A stretch of DNA of 64,000 bases from Holacanthus passer (taxonomy: Eukaryota > Chordata > Actinopteri > Pomacanthidae): the NCBI GenBank assembly GCA_025331565.1, contig JAFREQ010000079.1, forward strand, positions 2,046,001 to 2,110,000. Reading direction: 5' to 3'. This document shows, piece after piece, positions 38,561-49,247 of this stretch. The position numbers and the translations under genes are program-made. Within the stretch, counting starts at the first letter, position 1. Every line of letters begins with the position of its first letter. The notes under the pieces were generated by a model. It worked only from the letters and a program-made list of their open reading frames with translations. It was not told where the DNA came from and ran no database searches.

Positions 38561-38819
38561 TTCCCCTCCCTCCTCCTGCTTCTAAGAGAGAGAGGGGGGG
38601 GAGGGTCGACGTCCGTACGTAAAAAAAAAGGGAGTCCTAAGCTGCAGAGACGCGTGCGCGGATCCGTCTGTTGCACATGATTGCACTCGGATTGCACAAA
38701 AAACTCACGCTGGCAATGCGGCCTTTCGCTGTGCATCCAGTCTCTCCGTGTCTCTGCCTGTCTTGTGACCCCCCTCCCTTCCCTAGCCACCAGCTCGATA
38801 GCCACACCCACTTCCATAC

Positions 38820-38829
38820 CCATATAAGG
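38820..38829. promoter_or_regulatory. CArG-box consensus (SRF site candidate)
   Basis: CC-ATATAA-GG fits the CArG consensus exactly and lies about 300-400 bases upstream of the predicted CpG-island start of mideas. The consensus is short, and a few chance matches are expected in 64 kb, so function is uncertain. Confidence 0.3.
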
Positions 38830-38981
38830 GCTTCCTCCAGCATGTAATTTACGGAGCAAGATCCCTCTCAGTCTATGCGGGAAATTCCAACACACATGGG
38901 AGGACGGCGGGGATGGAGGGGAAGGGCACACCCGGATCACTCTGTGCCACATTCACTTTTCTTTCCACCTCACTTCCTTCT

Positions 38982-38983
<2 letters not shown>

Positions 38984-39012
<29 letters not shown>
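38984..39012. repeat. Poly-T tract of 29 bases
   Basis: A homopolymer run lies between the mideas CpG island and the upstream intergenic DNA. No SINE or LINE body is recognisable next to it, so it is either a simple tract or the tail of an eroded retroelement. Confidence 0.9.
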
Positions 39013-39014
<2 letters not shown>

Positions 39015-39284
39015 CTTTTTTACTGACGAATTTCTTCTTGAAATGCATGTGTGGTGATGCAGAGAAAGTATTAATGGAAGTTGCAGAAAAGCCCCAGAGT
39101 GTGTGGTAGAAATATGGAAATATATTTGCGTTTATATCAGAGCTGCTGGTAATACAGTATGAAATCAGTTTTTCCATATGATTGTAGAAGTGAAAAAGTG
39201 AAATGCAACTACATGTAATCACACATGAGCAGATACTGATATAAAATCAAAAACAGCAGCAGCCAAAAGATTTCAATTTATATT

Positions 39285-39420
39285 GATATTACGGAAATTG
39301 CTGCTGCAACAAACATTTATTTTCCTTATTTCACTATTACTCAGCTGAATATTTTCTCAATTTATCATTTGCTCTGTGAAATGTCTGGAAATAGTGAAAA
39401 ATTTTCCAGAGCCCAAAGTG
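39285..39420. repeat. Family B repeat fragment
   Basis: The segments 'tgctgctgcaacaaacatttattttc' and 'tttctcaatttatcatttgctctgtgaaatgtctggaaatagtgaaaaa' match the 5' part of the family B element, namely a 'gcaactaacgattattttc' start followed by 'aaatgtcagaaaatagtgaaaa'. The fragment is short and degraded. Confidence 0.5.
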
Positions 39421-40599
39421 GTATCTTCCACCGATATTCTTAAATTTCTATGGTATTCAACTTATATTTGGTTCCATGAAAAATGATTTAAACAATTACC
39501 CAAACACAGGATATTGTTAAACCACAAGTAGAAAGACTTTGATATTGATATTTATGATATAAAGTCTTTGTGTTAAACTGGCATTTTTTACAGCAGATAT
39601 TTTGACAGGTGTAATTAATAATATAAATAATGGCTGAGTTTCATTCAGGTGTGCCAGGTCCAGGGGGGCTTGTGAAAGCCGGTTTATTGACGTCCAATAG
39701 AACAATCGTTACTGTTATTAGTTACACCTGAGCTTTTTCTGTGACGTCGAATGAATTAATCAGCCCTGACAGTCTCTCTCTTAAGACGAAAGGAATAGTT
39801 GTACAATCGTCTTTGTTGCAAGCTGCCATCGAGGACAGCCATGTGCAACACTGTTAAAATCAGTATCAGTTGTTCAGTATCAGTTTCCTGTTGCACTCAT
39901 GTGTTTCATATCAGTGAATCCTTAACCAGGCCCAAATGTTGCAAGGCGATCTGTGGCCTACTCAGTGATGTAATGTCAAACAAATAAAATGATGGCTCAG
40001 ATAAAAAGTGACCCTGATCACCATTGAGGTGAACACCCTTCTGCAGAAAGCAGTCCTGAAATAAACTGCTGGGTTATTAGTCAACCAGCTGAAAATGAAC
40101 CAGTATTGATCATTTATTCTAGAGGTGAAACCATAAGTCCATTTACTGATTAGTTGTACAACAGAAATGTAATCAGGAACTGTTCACGAGGGTGTTCATC
40201 ACTATACTGCTGCTACAGAACAGCACCATCGTTACTGATTACACTTGTGTTTTTCCTACTATAAAAAGTCCAAATGTCCAAAAGGGTTTTATATTGTGAA
40301 GTCTGCCTGTTAGTAAATGATGATGGAAGATGTTGCAGCACCGTGGCCCTGGACACGACCAGGCATGTATCAGCGAGACTCTGCAGGACCGAAGTCTCTC
40401 TCTCTCTGGCCCCTAAAATAAAGTGCAAAGCCTGAAAACATTCACAGATGCAGTTGACAAGAAGTCGAGTCAGACTGACATGCCGGCCTCCTGTGACACT
40501 GTGACTGAACTGGGAGTCATTGTGAGACTGTGAATGTTTGCGTGTGTCAACCTTTTCTCTTAGCCGCACCAATATGTTTTATTTTAAGCTGATAACAAT

Positions 40600-40975
40600 A
40601 GTGCTGAGTAATAATGCAGTTAGTTGAGTAATAATTAAGTTGGCTGACAGAAAATGAATGAGCAACTGATCGGATTATTATTAGTGTTAATGTAATTTTT
40701 CAAGCAAATATGACAAATATTTGATGGTTGTAGTTCATTGAAAGGAAAGATTTCTCTGTTTAATTTCACTGTAAACATAATTTCTTTGGGGTTTTGACTG
40801 TTGGCCAGACAAAATGAGCAATTTGAAGATGTCACCTGGCTGAGGCTCTGGGAAACAGGAAGGGACACTTTACTTTTTATAATCCAAACCAATCAGTCCA
40901 ACCAAACTTAATTATGAAATTACTTGCCAGATTATTTGATAATAAAAAGAATCAATAGTTTCACCCCTAGACACC
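40600..40975 (-). repeat. Degenerate teleost interspersed repeat (family B, copy 2)
   Basis: The copy has the core GCCAGACAAAATGAGCAATT at about 40804, followed by GAAGATGTCACCTGGCTG. It has the family's flanking 'gatta...gataataa' ends and finishes near a 'tcaatagtttcacccctag' segment. It is non-coding and lies in the gap between mideas and ptgr2. I am unsure of its orientation. Confidence 0.55.
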
Positions 40976-41224
40976 AATATCCTGTATGTTCCCCACTCAT
41001 ACTGAAATGCATTTTAGAAATCTTTTTACTGTTGACAGTAAAGCAACACTTGACAAATATTGATACTGGTTTTTAGGACTGACATTGTCAAACTTATATT
41101 CTGCTTATCCTGTGCACGACACAGTAAGAGCTGGGATACATAGTTCAAACTCTAGCTGCAGGCGATGTAATATGAATGACTCACTGGGTGTCTTTCTTCT
41201 GGGACTTTCTGGGATTTTGACATT

Positions 41225-41400
41225 TGGTGTGTGTGTGTGTTTATATCCTGGTGGGGACTTTAACCTGACTGCACACTAACCCATGGGGACTTCCTGTCAC
41301 TGCAGAGACAAAATTGAGGTCCAGGCTGCTTTTTGGGGAGTCAGACCTGGTTTTAGGGTCAAGATTAGAATTAGGTTAAGGTTAGTGTACAGGAAATGCA
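41225..41400. repeat. Teleost interspersed repeat (family D) with flanking microsatellites
   Basis: The pattern is 'tcctggtggggacttt', 'cacactaacccatggggac', 'gacaaaattgaggtcc', 'ggttttagggtcaag' and 'ggttaaggttagtg'. It recurs across fish genomes as a dispersed repeat next to GT tracts. An ATT tract (about 41401-41430) and a TG tract of about 26 bases (41465-41490) follow it. There is no coding capacity. I do not assign the class. Confidence 0.55.
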
Positions 41401-41668
41401 TTATTATTATTATTATTATCATTATTATTGTGTCATTATCAGCAAGGGGATGGTGACACAAACATGTGTGTGTGTGTGTGTGTGTGTGTGGGGGTGAGAG
41501 GGTCAGGTGAGGTGAAGCTTGCTATAATCACAATGTCTGCTTCCATCTAACTGTATATAAACAATACATATATGCTGCTAATAACATCCTACTAAACCTC
41601 CATCGATTCCATAAACAAACACCTAGCAAGAGTTGACATGCACAAGCTAACATGCTGGCAGTACTTAC

Positions 41669-42130
41669 ATCAAAGTCTGTCCCTCCATGGCTCATCATCT
41701 GTCTTCATTTCCCTGTTTTCACGGAGCCCTGCAGCAGCTAAAGTTGACAGTAAACTAATTTACTAATAAAACTTTTTTTTAAATAATTTCTTCAGATTCC
41801 TCCACAAGGCGTCACTTCCCAGTTTGACACACTTTAAGCTAGCAGTCGATTCTGCAAACTAGCTCTGACTTTCAAAGAATAACCGACCGATTGCATTGAC
41901 AACACAGTTAAATACAGTTAAATTCACTTCTGAACGTGTCCAATAGCTGCAGGATTGATGAGCAGGGATAATAAAACACAGTGTTGAGGGCGCGTCCCGT
42001 TTCTGGTTTGTCGTTTCTGCCTTAACGGCTCCACAACGGCACCGAGGAAAAGACCAACAACGTCTGCAAGATAGTAAACATCCACCACACCGGAACATTG
42101 TGGGGATAATGTCGCACTTTCGTTTAACTA
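41669..42130 (-). promoter_or_regulatory. Possible alternative first exon upstream of mideas
   Basis: On the minus strand a strong donor (GAT then GTAAGTAC) closes an exon at 41669. A CpG-containing segment with an ETS-like CCGGAA match on the plus strand lies at about 42.09 kb. Nineteen bases before the exon end there is an ATG (41688) reading MEGQTL into the intron. No downstream minus-strand gene other than mideas is visible, so this may be a distal promoter and 5'UTR exon of mideas. A separate non-coding transcript sharing the ptgr2 promoter region is the alternative. Confidence 0.35.
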
Positions 42131-42385
42131 CCTCACATTAGCATTAGCAATGGATTATTAAATTAATAATTATATGTCACATCATAAGCTAATGTTTGCT
42201 AATGCGACAGATGTCATGTTAAGCATGCGCGAAATAAAACGACTACTTCCTAAATATTAAGAAATCATTTTAAGACACATCAATAGTGGGTCACACAGGG
42301 TTGTCACTAGCTAACTGCTAAAAACAAACAAACAAACAAAAAACAGATAAAGAATCAAATATTGAATAAAAAATAATTCCCAGCT

Positions 42386-42408
42386 AAAAAAAAAAAAAAA
42401 AAAAAAAA
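42386..42408. repeat. Poly-A tract of 23 bases
   Basis: A homopolymer run lies about 310 bases upstream of the ptgr2 start codon. No retroelement body is evident beside it. Confidence 0.9.
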
Positions 42409-42429
42409 TCCAGCTGCTAAACGGGATTT

Positions 42430-42716
42430 GGACGAAGACGGAAGTTGTTAACAGGGAAGCATCTCCCTTTGCCCTAAACAGGACTTTCTCAGTTGTCTGT
42501 TAACTCTCTGCTAGCTTAAATGTTGCAGACAAACACAGTATGTAGATTAGGTTTTAAATTTTACTTCTTCATTTTCTCGTGTTGCCAGTTAATGCAAAAC
42601 AATCACAGCCTTTAAAACTGTGACCTTAGCGCACTTGACTAGTTTGACATTTGTTGCCAGGTCTGGTTATCAACGAAGGTACCACTTAGCATCCAGGCTA
42701 ACGTTACTTTTCCAGC
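42430..42716 (+). promoter_or_regulatory. ptgr2: Promoter and 5'UTR region of ptgr2
   Basis: The ptgr2 start codon needs no upstream splice. The segment has no TATA box at a credible distance and only modest CpG content. The transcription start is not determinable from sequence. It is placed here because the poly-A run lies upstream and the start codon follows directly. Confidence 0.35.
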
Positions 42717-45072
42717 ATGCAGGTGCAGAGAGTCGTTCTCAACTCACGACCAGGTAGGAAACTTCATATTGTCATAACAGAAGATTATCTGTTTTCTTGT
42801 GTCCCGTGCTGCAACACTATTGCACCTGTCACAACTTATTTACATGAAGGTAAAAACGGGGCGCCAGTTCCTGAAAATTTCCGTCTGGAGGAGACAACTT
42901 TAGCACCTGAGCTGAAAGATGAGGAGGTGCTTGTTCGGACGCTTCACCTGTCAGTGGACCCCTACATGGTACTGATACGAGTCAATTTTTTTTTTATCTG
43001 CATATGCATGTTAAGGTGAATAAATGGTGCAAACCAAAAGGTTTAAGTTAAGTATATGCATCAAAGTTTTAGTGCAAGAAACTTGTTTCTGCAAAGTTAA
43101 ATCATGCAGTCAACTTGTCCATCTATAAAGGTGAAGGCAGCCAATGTCAAAGCATAAAATCTCCATCCCTCCTCCATCTTTCTGCCTTTTCTTCACAGCG
43201 CTGCAGAATGAATGAAGACACCGGTGCTGACTACATCACTCCATGGCAGCTGTCTGAGTGTGCTGATGGTGGAGGTGTCGGTGTGGTGGAGTCCAGCCGC
43301 TGCAGTGCTTTCGCTGAAGGAGACGTGGTCACTTCATTCAACTGGCCTTGGCAGACCCATGCTGTTATGAGAGGAAGTGCCTTGCAGAAGGTGTCCGTCT
43401 TGATGGACTTTTAAATGGCTTTAAGATGCATGTATGGACTAATACTTCTCTGCATACACAAAAGCCTACTACAAAGCAGTTGTGATACCTTTTCTCTATT
43501 GCAGGTCGATCCTCAGTTGGTTGATGGGCACTTATCCTATGTTTTGGGTGCAGTTGGCTTAACAGGCCTCTCTGCACTGTTGGGTATAAGGGAAAAGGGT
43601 AATATCACTAAAGGGGCCCATCAGACCATGGTGGTAAGCGGCGCGGCAGGGGCCTGTGGCTCCATAGCTGGACAGGTAAATACAGCAAATTTCTGGTTTT
43701 GTTTTTTAAAGGCTTTGATGCCTTATATAAAGCTGTAGCTGTGTGAAGTGCTGGCAAAAATGCACGGAAATAGCAATCTTAAAATTGCAGGGTTCCTACT
43801 CTGATATACTGAGTTTTCAGTTGTCTTGTAATTTATGTAAATGCAAGTAGAAAATTGCCATGAGTTAAAATATTTCTGATTTTGAATGGGTTTAAATGTA
43901 AGAAAGATAAAGGCAAGCTGCCTGGTGCAAACTATAACTGGTATATTTCCGAAACCACACTCAGCAGATCTAATCTAGCTAACCACAGATGCTAACATAG
44001 AGCTGACAGGCTAACATAAACACAGAGTAGATTGCAAAGAAAAGGAAGTAACATCTGATTATATCATCTCACAATCTGCTTTTATTTTTTTAGATTGGCA
44101 GGCTGGATGGTTGTGTGAGAGTGGTTGGGATTTGTGGTTCTGATGAGAAGTGCAGAGCTTTAGTAGAAGATCTTGGCTTTTCTGCAGCCATCAACTACCG
44201 CAGAGAGGACGTCCCTGCGAGGCTCAGGGAGTGCTGCCCTGATGGGATAGATGTTTACTTTGACAACGTGGGAGGTACCATCAGTGATGCTGTGATCACT
44301 CAGGTACTGTTTGAGTTGCGTCTGTGTGTGCAGAGCATAATCTAGTACTTTAATTTGTTGTTTATTTGTCTGGAAAATGTGTGAATTCTGAGGTGTTTAT
44401 TGGCTTTTCTTTCCCTAATTGTTCTGCCAACATTTGCAAAAGTAGAAGTGGTGGCTGAAGTGCTTCCTTGTGATCTTGTGAACAGTGAGTGTGTTGTGTC
44501 TTATATCTCATGCACATTGACCCCCTTCTTGCCTCCAGATGAACAACAGTGGACATGTGATCCTATGCGGGCAGATCTCACAGTACAACAAGGATGTGCC
44601 GTATCCTCCACCCCTGAGCGAGGAGATACAGGAAGCCCTGCGGAGTAAGAACATTGTTCGGGAGCGATTTATGGTGCTCAGCTACATGAACAAAGCAGAC
44701 GCTGCCCTCTGTGAGCTCAGCCAGTGGGTTAGATCAGGCCAAATCAAGGTGAGGAGGAAATGGTGATGATGTGTGGTTGTCTGTGTAGGCGTCCCTGTTC
44801 GTTTGCAAACTGCATGCCTCTTCCTCATCTGTCTCTTCACATCACTTAATTGTAATTTTGCTTCCGCTCTGCAGGTGCTGGAAACTGTGGTGAATGGCAT
44901 AGAAAATATGGGAGGTACGTGGGTTTGAATTCGAGCATTTTTTATTTGTTGCATGGCTTTTTTTATTAACTTGGCAGGAGTTGAACCATTGTTTCATTTT
45001 CTTGCAGATGCATTTTGCTCTATGATGAAAGGGGGAAACATTGGCAAGCAAATTATCAAGATATCAGAGTGA
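42717..45072 (+). CDS. ptgr2: Prostaglandin reductase 2
   Basis: Eight exons splice with GT-AG junctions: 42717-42753, 42850-42968, 43199-43390, 43505-43675, 44094-44303, 44539-44748, 44875-44914 and 45008-45072 (TGA). They give 347 residues (human PTGR2 has 351). The enzyme is a cytosolic, zinc-independent medium-chain dehydrogenase/reductase. It uses NADPH to reduce the 13,14 double bond of 15-keto-prostaglandins and is linked to PPARgamma signalling. The protein opens with VQRVVLNSRPG and has LHLSVDPYM and CRMNEDTGADYITPWQL in the substrate domain. The Rossmann dinucleotide loop is VSGAAGACGSIAGQ (160-173), then VYFDNVGG, and ILCGQISQY ending at Y259, the position of the tyrosine known to matter in human PTGR2. 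The start has an A at -3. Intron 1 is only 96 bases. PTGR1 was considered, but the N-terminus and MNEDTG block fit PTGR2. Confidence 0.95.
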
Positions 45073-46472
45073 AGAAAATCGCTGTAGCTGCCAGTAGAGA
45101 CTGCTCTCACCTACACCTTTGGGAAATTAACCTACAGTTGCCTTTCTATCACTGCCATTAACACTAACTTAATTAAGTCTAGTATGAAATTGCATTGATT
45201 AGCTGATAACAGTTGATTACAAACATGAAACATGAATGACAAACGTTCTTTGGAATTGTGTTTCTTAGAATGAAATGTAAAGAGTGGTTAGAAGTTAAAA
45301 AAGTCTTGAATTGTAATTGTAACTTTTGGAAATCGGTGCAGCAGTTAAATGAATGTAGGATAGTTCAGTCCTGCCTTGCGACATTAACCTACTGTATTTA
45401 TTACACATTCTGCAGCAGTGAGTCATGGTTTAAAAAAAAAACATACTAGTTCAATAAGACATCAGCAGACATCTTGTATGGAGTTCCAAAACTGACAAAA
45501 GACAGTAAAAGGTTATCAAACAAGTCAAAGTCCTATTACTCTTAGTATAAAAAGAAGTGCAAAGAGATTGACTACTTGAAGTTCACAGTCACTCCTTTCT
45601 TTATAACATTACTGTCCTTTCCCAGGACCACAATAGAAACAAGCCTTTGGACTTTACTGAATCATACTTGACATTGTGTAGACAGGATTTAATGTCTCAT
45701 AATGTAAAAAAAGTAGCATTAGTTAGTGAACTTTGTTTACAGCAGCTTTGGAGCTCAAGTTCTTTAGCTTTAGAGTTTATACATAGAGATATTGATCTCA
45801 GCAGGATGTGGCATGTAAATGATTAACATTACAGCTGGCTTCATTTTATGAAGAAAGTTAACTGTAGTTCCCTGAAAAGCTCGCCGGTGTTCAGTGTTTT
45901 TATCCCCCAGCGTTTTTAGTTAAGCTACTAACCATGACCACCTCAATGTAAATATGCCTTGGGACTTTATTGTGATTTATAAATGTGATATGTGATTTAA
46001 CATCTCCTTTCTCATAAAAGCAGCTTCAGCTTGCAAATTTTGTTTGCATTAGTTTGCCAGCTATAGCGTTTTAGTTACAAAGACGACAAGAGTGACACTG
46101 ACTGGTTTAGTTTTAAGAGGTGACGAGACAAACAAATTAGAACACTAAGGACTTGAAAAATAAAATGAGCTAGAAAAAGGTGACTGCAGCTGATTGGAGG
46201 TGAAGGGAGAAAATAAAAAGCTTTGCTCTTTTTTTTACCAGCTGATTTGAATTTCAAGGAAAAATGTAAAGTCTAAACTCTGTTTTAATCATTTAAACAA
46301 AGTATTATTTATTGACATGATCGGTTATATTTTTGATTCATCTGATAGTTGTTTACTGTCTTCTGTAAGTGATGGGCATCATTATTATGTGACAATGACG
46401 TGAGGACAAACACCAAGTATATGATTTACTGTAATGAACATTTTATTCCACAGCACTATAAACCATTTATAA

Positions 46473-46478
46473 AATAAA
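46473..46478 (+). terminator. ptgr2: Candidate polyadenylation signal of ptgr2
   Basis: AATAAA lies 1.4 kb after the ptgr2 stop codon and is followed by a GT-rich segment ('ttgtggtcggct'). Earlier hexamers at 46159 and 46212 could give shorter transcripts. The choice among them is open. Confidence 0.4.
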
Positions 46479-47906
46479 ATTGTGGTCGGCTCTAATTTCA
46501 ATTGTCACGAGAAAAATATGTGGCAGGTGTAAAATCATCATCTATTCATTCATAAACTTTTCGTGTTTGAATGTAGGAGGGGATGCAGAATAAGTCAAGT
46601 GAACACCAGTACATCACTTACAGTATATTTCTTGGTGGCGGTGGAGTCCGTTTCTCTTGTGAACAGTCAAATCAGTGTACAGTACAGAACAATCACAACC
46701 AGATTCATAGTTAAACATAGTCAGTGAGCATTGATAAACTATCAAAACTGTCTCGTCAAGATATGGATTTGGTGCTTTTATGCAAAACAAAAAAAAAAAA
46801 AAAAAAAACAGTTTCATGCATAATTTGGAGGTGGAAGTAAAATGCACTCTCGTCATTACCCTCCAAACCCATTCAATACTGCCTCCTTGTGGACAGAATC
46901 CTTGTGAGAGGTATTGAGCATCATAGAAAAGACATCTGCAATAACAAAAGTCCATCAATTTTAAATACACATTTATATGCTGGAATTATATACTTGGTAT
47001 GCAGAGAGGAAAAAAGTTATTAAACCATTGCCAGCAAGAGTGCACTTGATTTAATTTTCTCAGTGTCTAGCAGCTGTTCTAATATTAAACTGCATGTCTT
47101 ATCACAGCACTGAGCAATTATTCTGCACTCATGCTGGGTATGGTTTCAAAAAAAACTTGGAACATTGCTTCTATTAAAAGACTTGATAAATGTGGTCTTC
47201 ACCCTGTTTGCCTTTTTTTTTCTGACCAATTTTTCCTTGTGGAATCCAGCACCTGCTACTACTGACCGGAGAGGGTGGAATTAAGAGTGCAACAGACACA
47301 AGTTAACTGCTCACACACTTTCACAAAAAAAGGGAATTAACATTCTGAGCAAAACAGACACACAAAACTGTAAAATGAACTTCCAACACAGGGAATGCAC
47401 CTTTATCTTCTTAACCACACTGGCCATGAGGGAGGTAAAGAATGCTCATTTTCAGTGCAGACATATAACATGAAGGGGAAAAAATAGAAATCACTCAATA
47501 CAATCAGAAATAAAAAATTAAAATAAACAGCTGGTACTGTTCTGTAGTACTGTTTCATCTTATTTCACCACATCTATAACACATTCAGTTTGTTTTTTTA
47601 GCCACCACACATCTCGATTGTTTTAACATGATTTGAAGTTCACTGAGCTACTATGGAGTATAAAAACATTGTCCTGAAATACTACTGAGACCAGCCTATT
47701 GTTCAAGTGCTCACATTCCTGAGAAACAAACAGCTGCTTCCTGTAGTCACGTTTGAAGGAGCACGCAGAGTCGGGCCGGCTTGTTTTTGTGTTCTGGTGA
47801 AAACTGGCATGGAAGTTTTTGATATGATATTCATCAATGCGAATATTGAGACGTTTTAGTGGCAGTTATGTGCAATGGAATCATTTATTTAAAAGCACTT
47901 TCAATT

Positions 47907-48476
47907 GTTAAAGTGATAATCTCGAAGATTTTCATTTCAATAAAGGTATGTTAAGTCACCATCTGTTGCCATTCAAAGTAACACAATGGTCACTGAGGCT
48001 CTGGCCCACTGATGAAAGTATTGCAATATTTTTATATTTGCAGTATTATAAACTGGGTGTCTGGTGAAGTTCCAGGAATAAATGTAGGTTACTGATAATG
48101 CAAACCGAACATTTCCTACGGCCACAGCTTCACATTAAAAGCCTTTAACTGGCAAAACATGAGTTGACTTTTATAATGTGGTAGAAAATGCAAACAGAAA
48201 ATGCAATGTGCATTTACTGCCGTCGTTCATCAAAAATGCATTTTCAGCATTTTGTGACAGCAGGTCAGTTTAAAATACTGCAGGGAGCAATGAATAAGAA
48301 GAGGAAGCCACAGTGAGCTGAGAAATTGGTGGCTGCACACCTCCAATTTCTCAGCAATGTAACCTTTCTCTGTGACCTGCTGTTTGAGAATGATGGAAAA
48401 ACTTGATTTAAACGATAAGTTTGTTTTGCTCAGCCAAATCAACCGGGACTGAAATCTTCGAGATTGCCACTTTAAC
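47907..48476. mobile_element. Inverted-repeat element (MITE-like) with an internal hairpin
   Basis: Terminal inverted repeats of about 26 bases are visible at 47907-47933 and 48451-48476. Both arms read GTTAAAGTG-(two variable bases)-AATCTCGAAGATT from outside to inside. A 16-base-pair stem with one mismatch and a 7-base loop lies at 48317-48355. A further inverted pair carrying CAGCAGGTCA is at about 48259 and 48374. There is no open reading frame. I see no clear target-site duplication. It looks like a non-autonomous DNA element or a folded palindromic repeat of a teleost family. Confidence 0.65.
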
Positions 48477-49247
48477 TACACAGATCATCAACAGTACTCA
48501 ATTGATTTGTCATTCCCTTCATTGGATTTCCTGTAATTATGTGTAGAATAAACTTCAAAATATGATCGTCTATGTTGCATCACCTGTGTCACCTTCACCA
48601 AAGTCACTGTGACGCCCACGCTCAGTCAACCATGGGAGGTTAGGAAAAGCTTACAGTATACAAAAAGACACCATCTTTCTTATCCACATGACTCGTGTGT
48701 CAGAAGGTAAACATGAGGGTCGGTTTGGCACGTCCAGCCTTTGTTAGTGAGTAAAAATGAATTTTCAGAGGGAAGAATAAAAGGTGAAATCTTTCTTATT
48801 CGTCCTTTGGCAGTGGTGAAGTGGCGTTCAGCCAAGGCAACACTTCCAAAAAGTGCTAAAGCTCAAGTAAATGAGTCAGCTTAAACCACAGCAGAATATA
48901 CTGTCACCTTCGACACACATTGGACTCGTCCTCACATAGCTTCAGTAGGCTATTTCACCCTCAGTGTATCCAAGGTGTTTTGATTTTTTACACTGTACAC
49001 ATTGCTATGAATATGGCCAGAAATGTGCTCACCAGTGCTTTACAATAACATGCATATTAAGTAAACAATACTATCTAGAAACAGGATAGTGAGTGATGTA
49101 CTGTGAAGTGGCTTTGGAAGGAGGGGAGAAAGAAAGGAAGGGGGCTGCTGTGTGGGGGGCATTGAGGCTTCCAGGGTGGATAGAGACAGCAAAATATATC
49201 TGTGAGTCAGGCTCGAGGGAGATCGTGGTGGTACAGTGCAATTACTG

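Larger units (their letters stand above)
45073..49247. other. Convergent intergenic region between ptgr2 and tmem62
   Basis: No gene is readable. The left part is the probable ptgr2 3'UTR, with AATAAA hexamers at 46159-46164, 46212-46217 and 46473-46478. A 20-base poly-A run lies at 46789-46808. An inverted-repeat element occupies 47907-48476. The right end should contain the tmem62 3'UTR. I could not pick out its polyadenylation signal; an AATAAA on the minus strand exists at 47884-47889. Confidence 0.6.
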
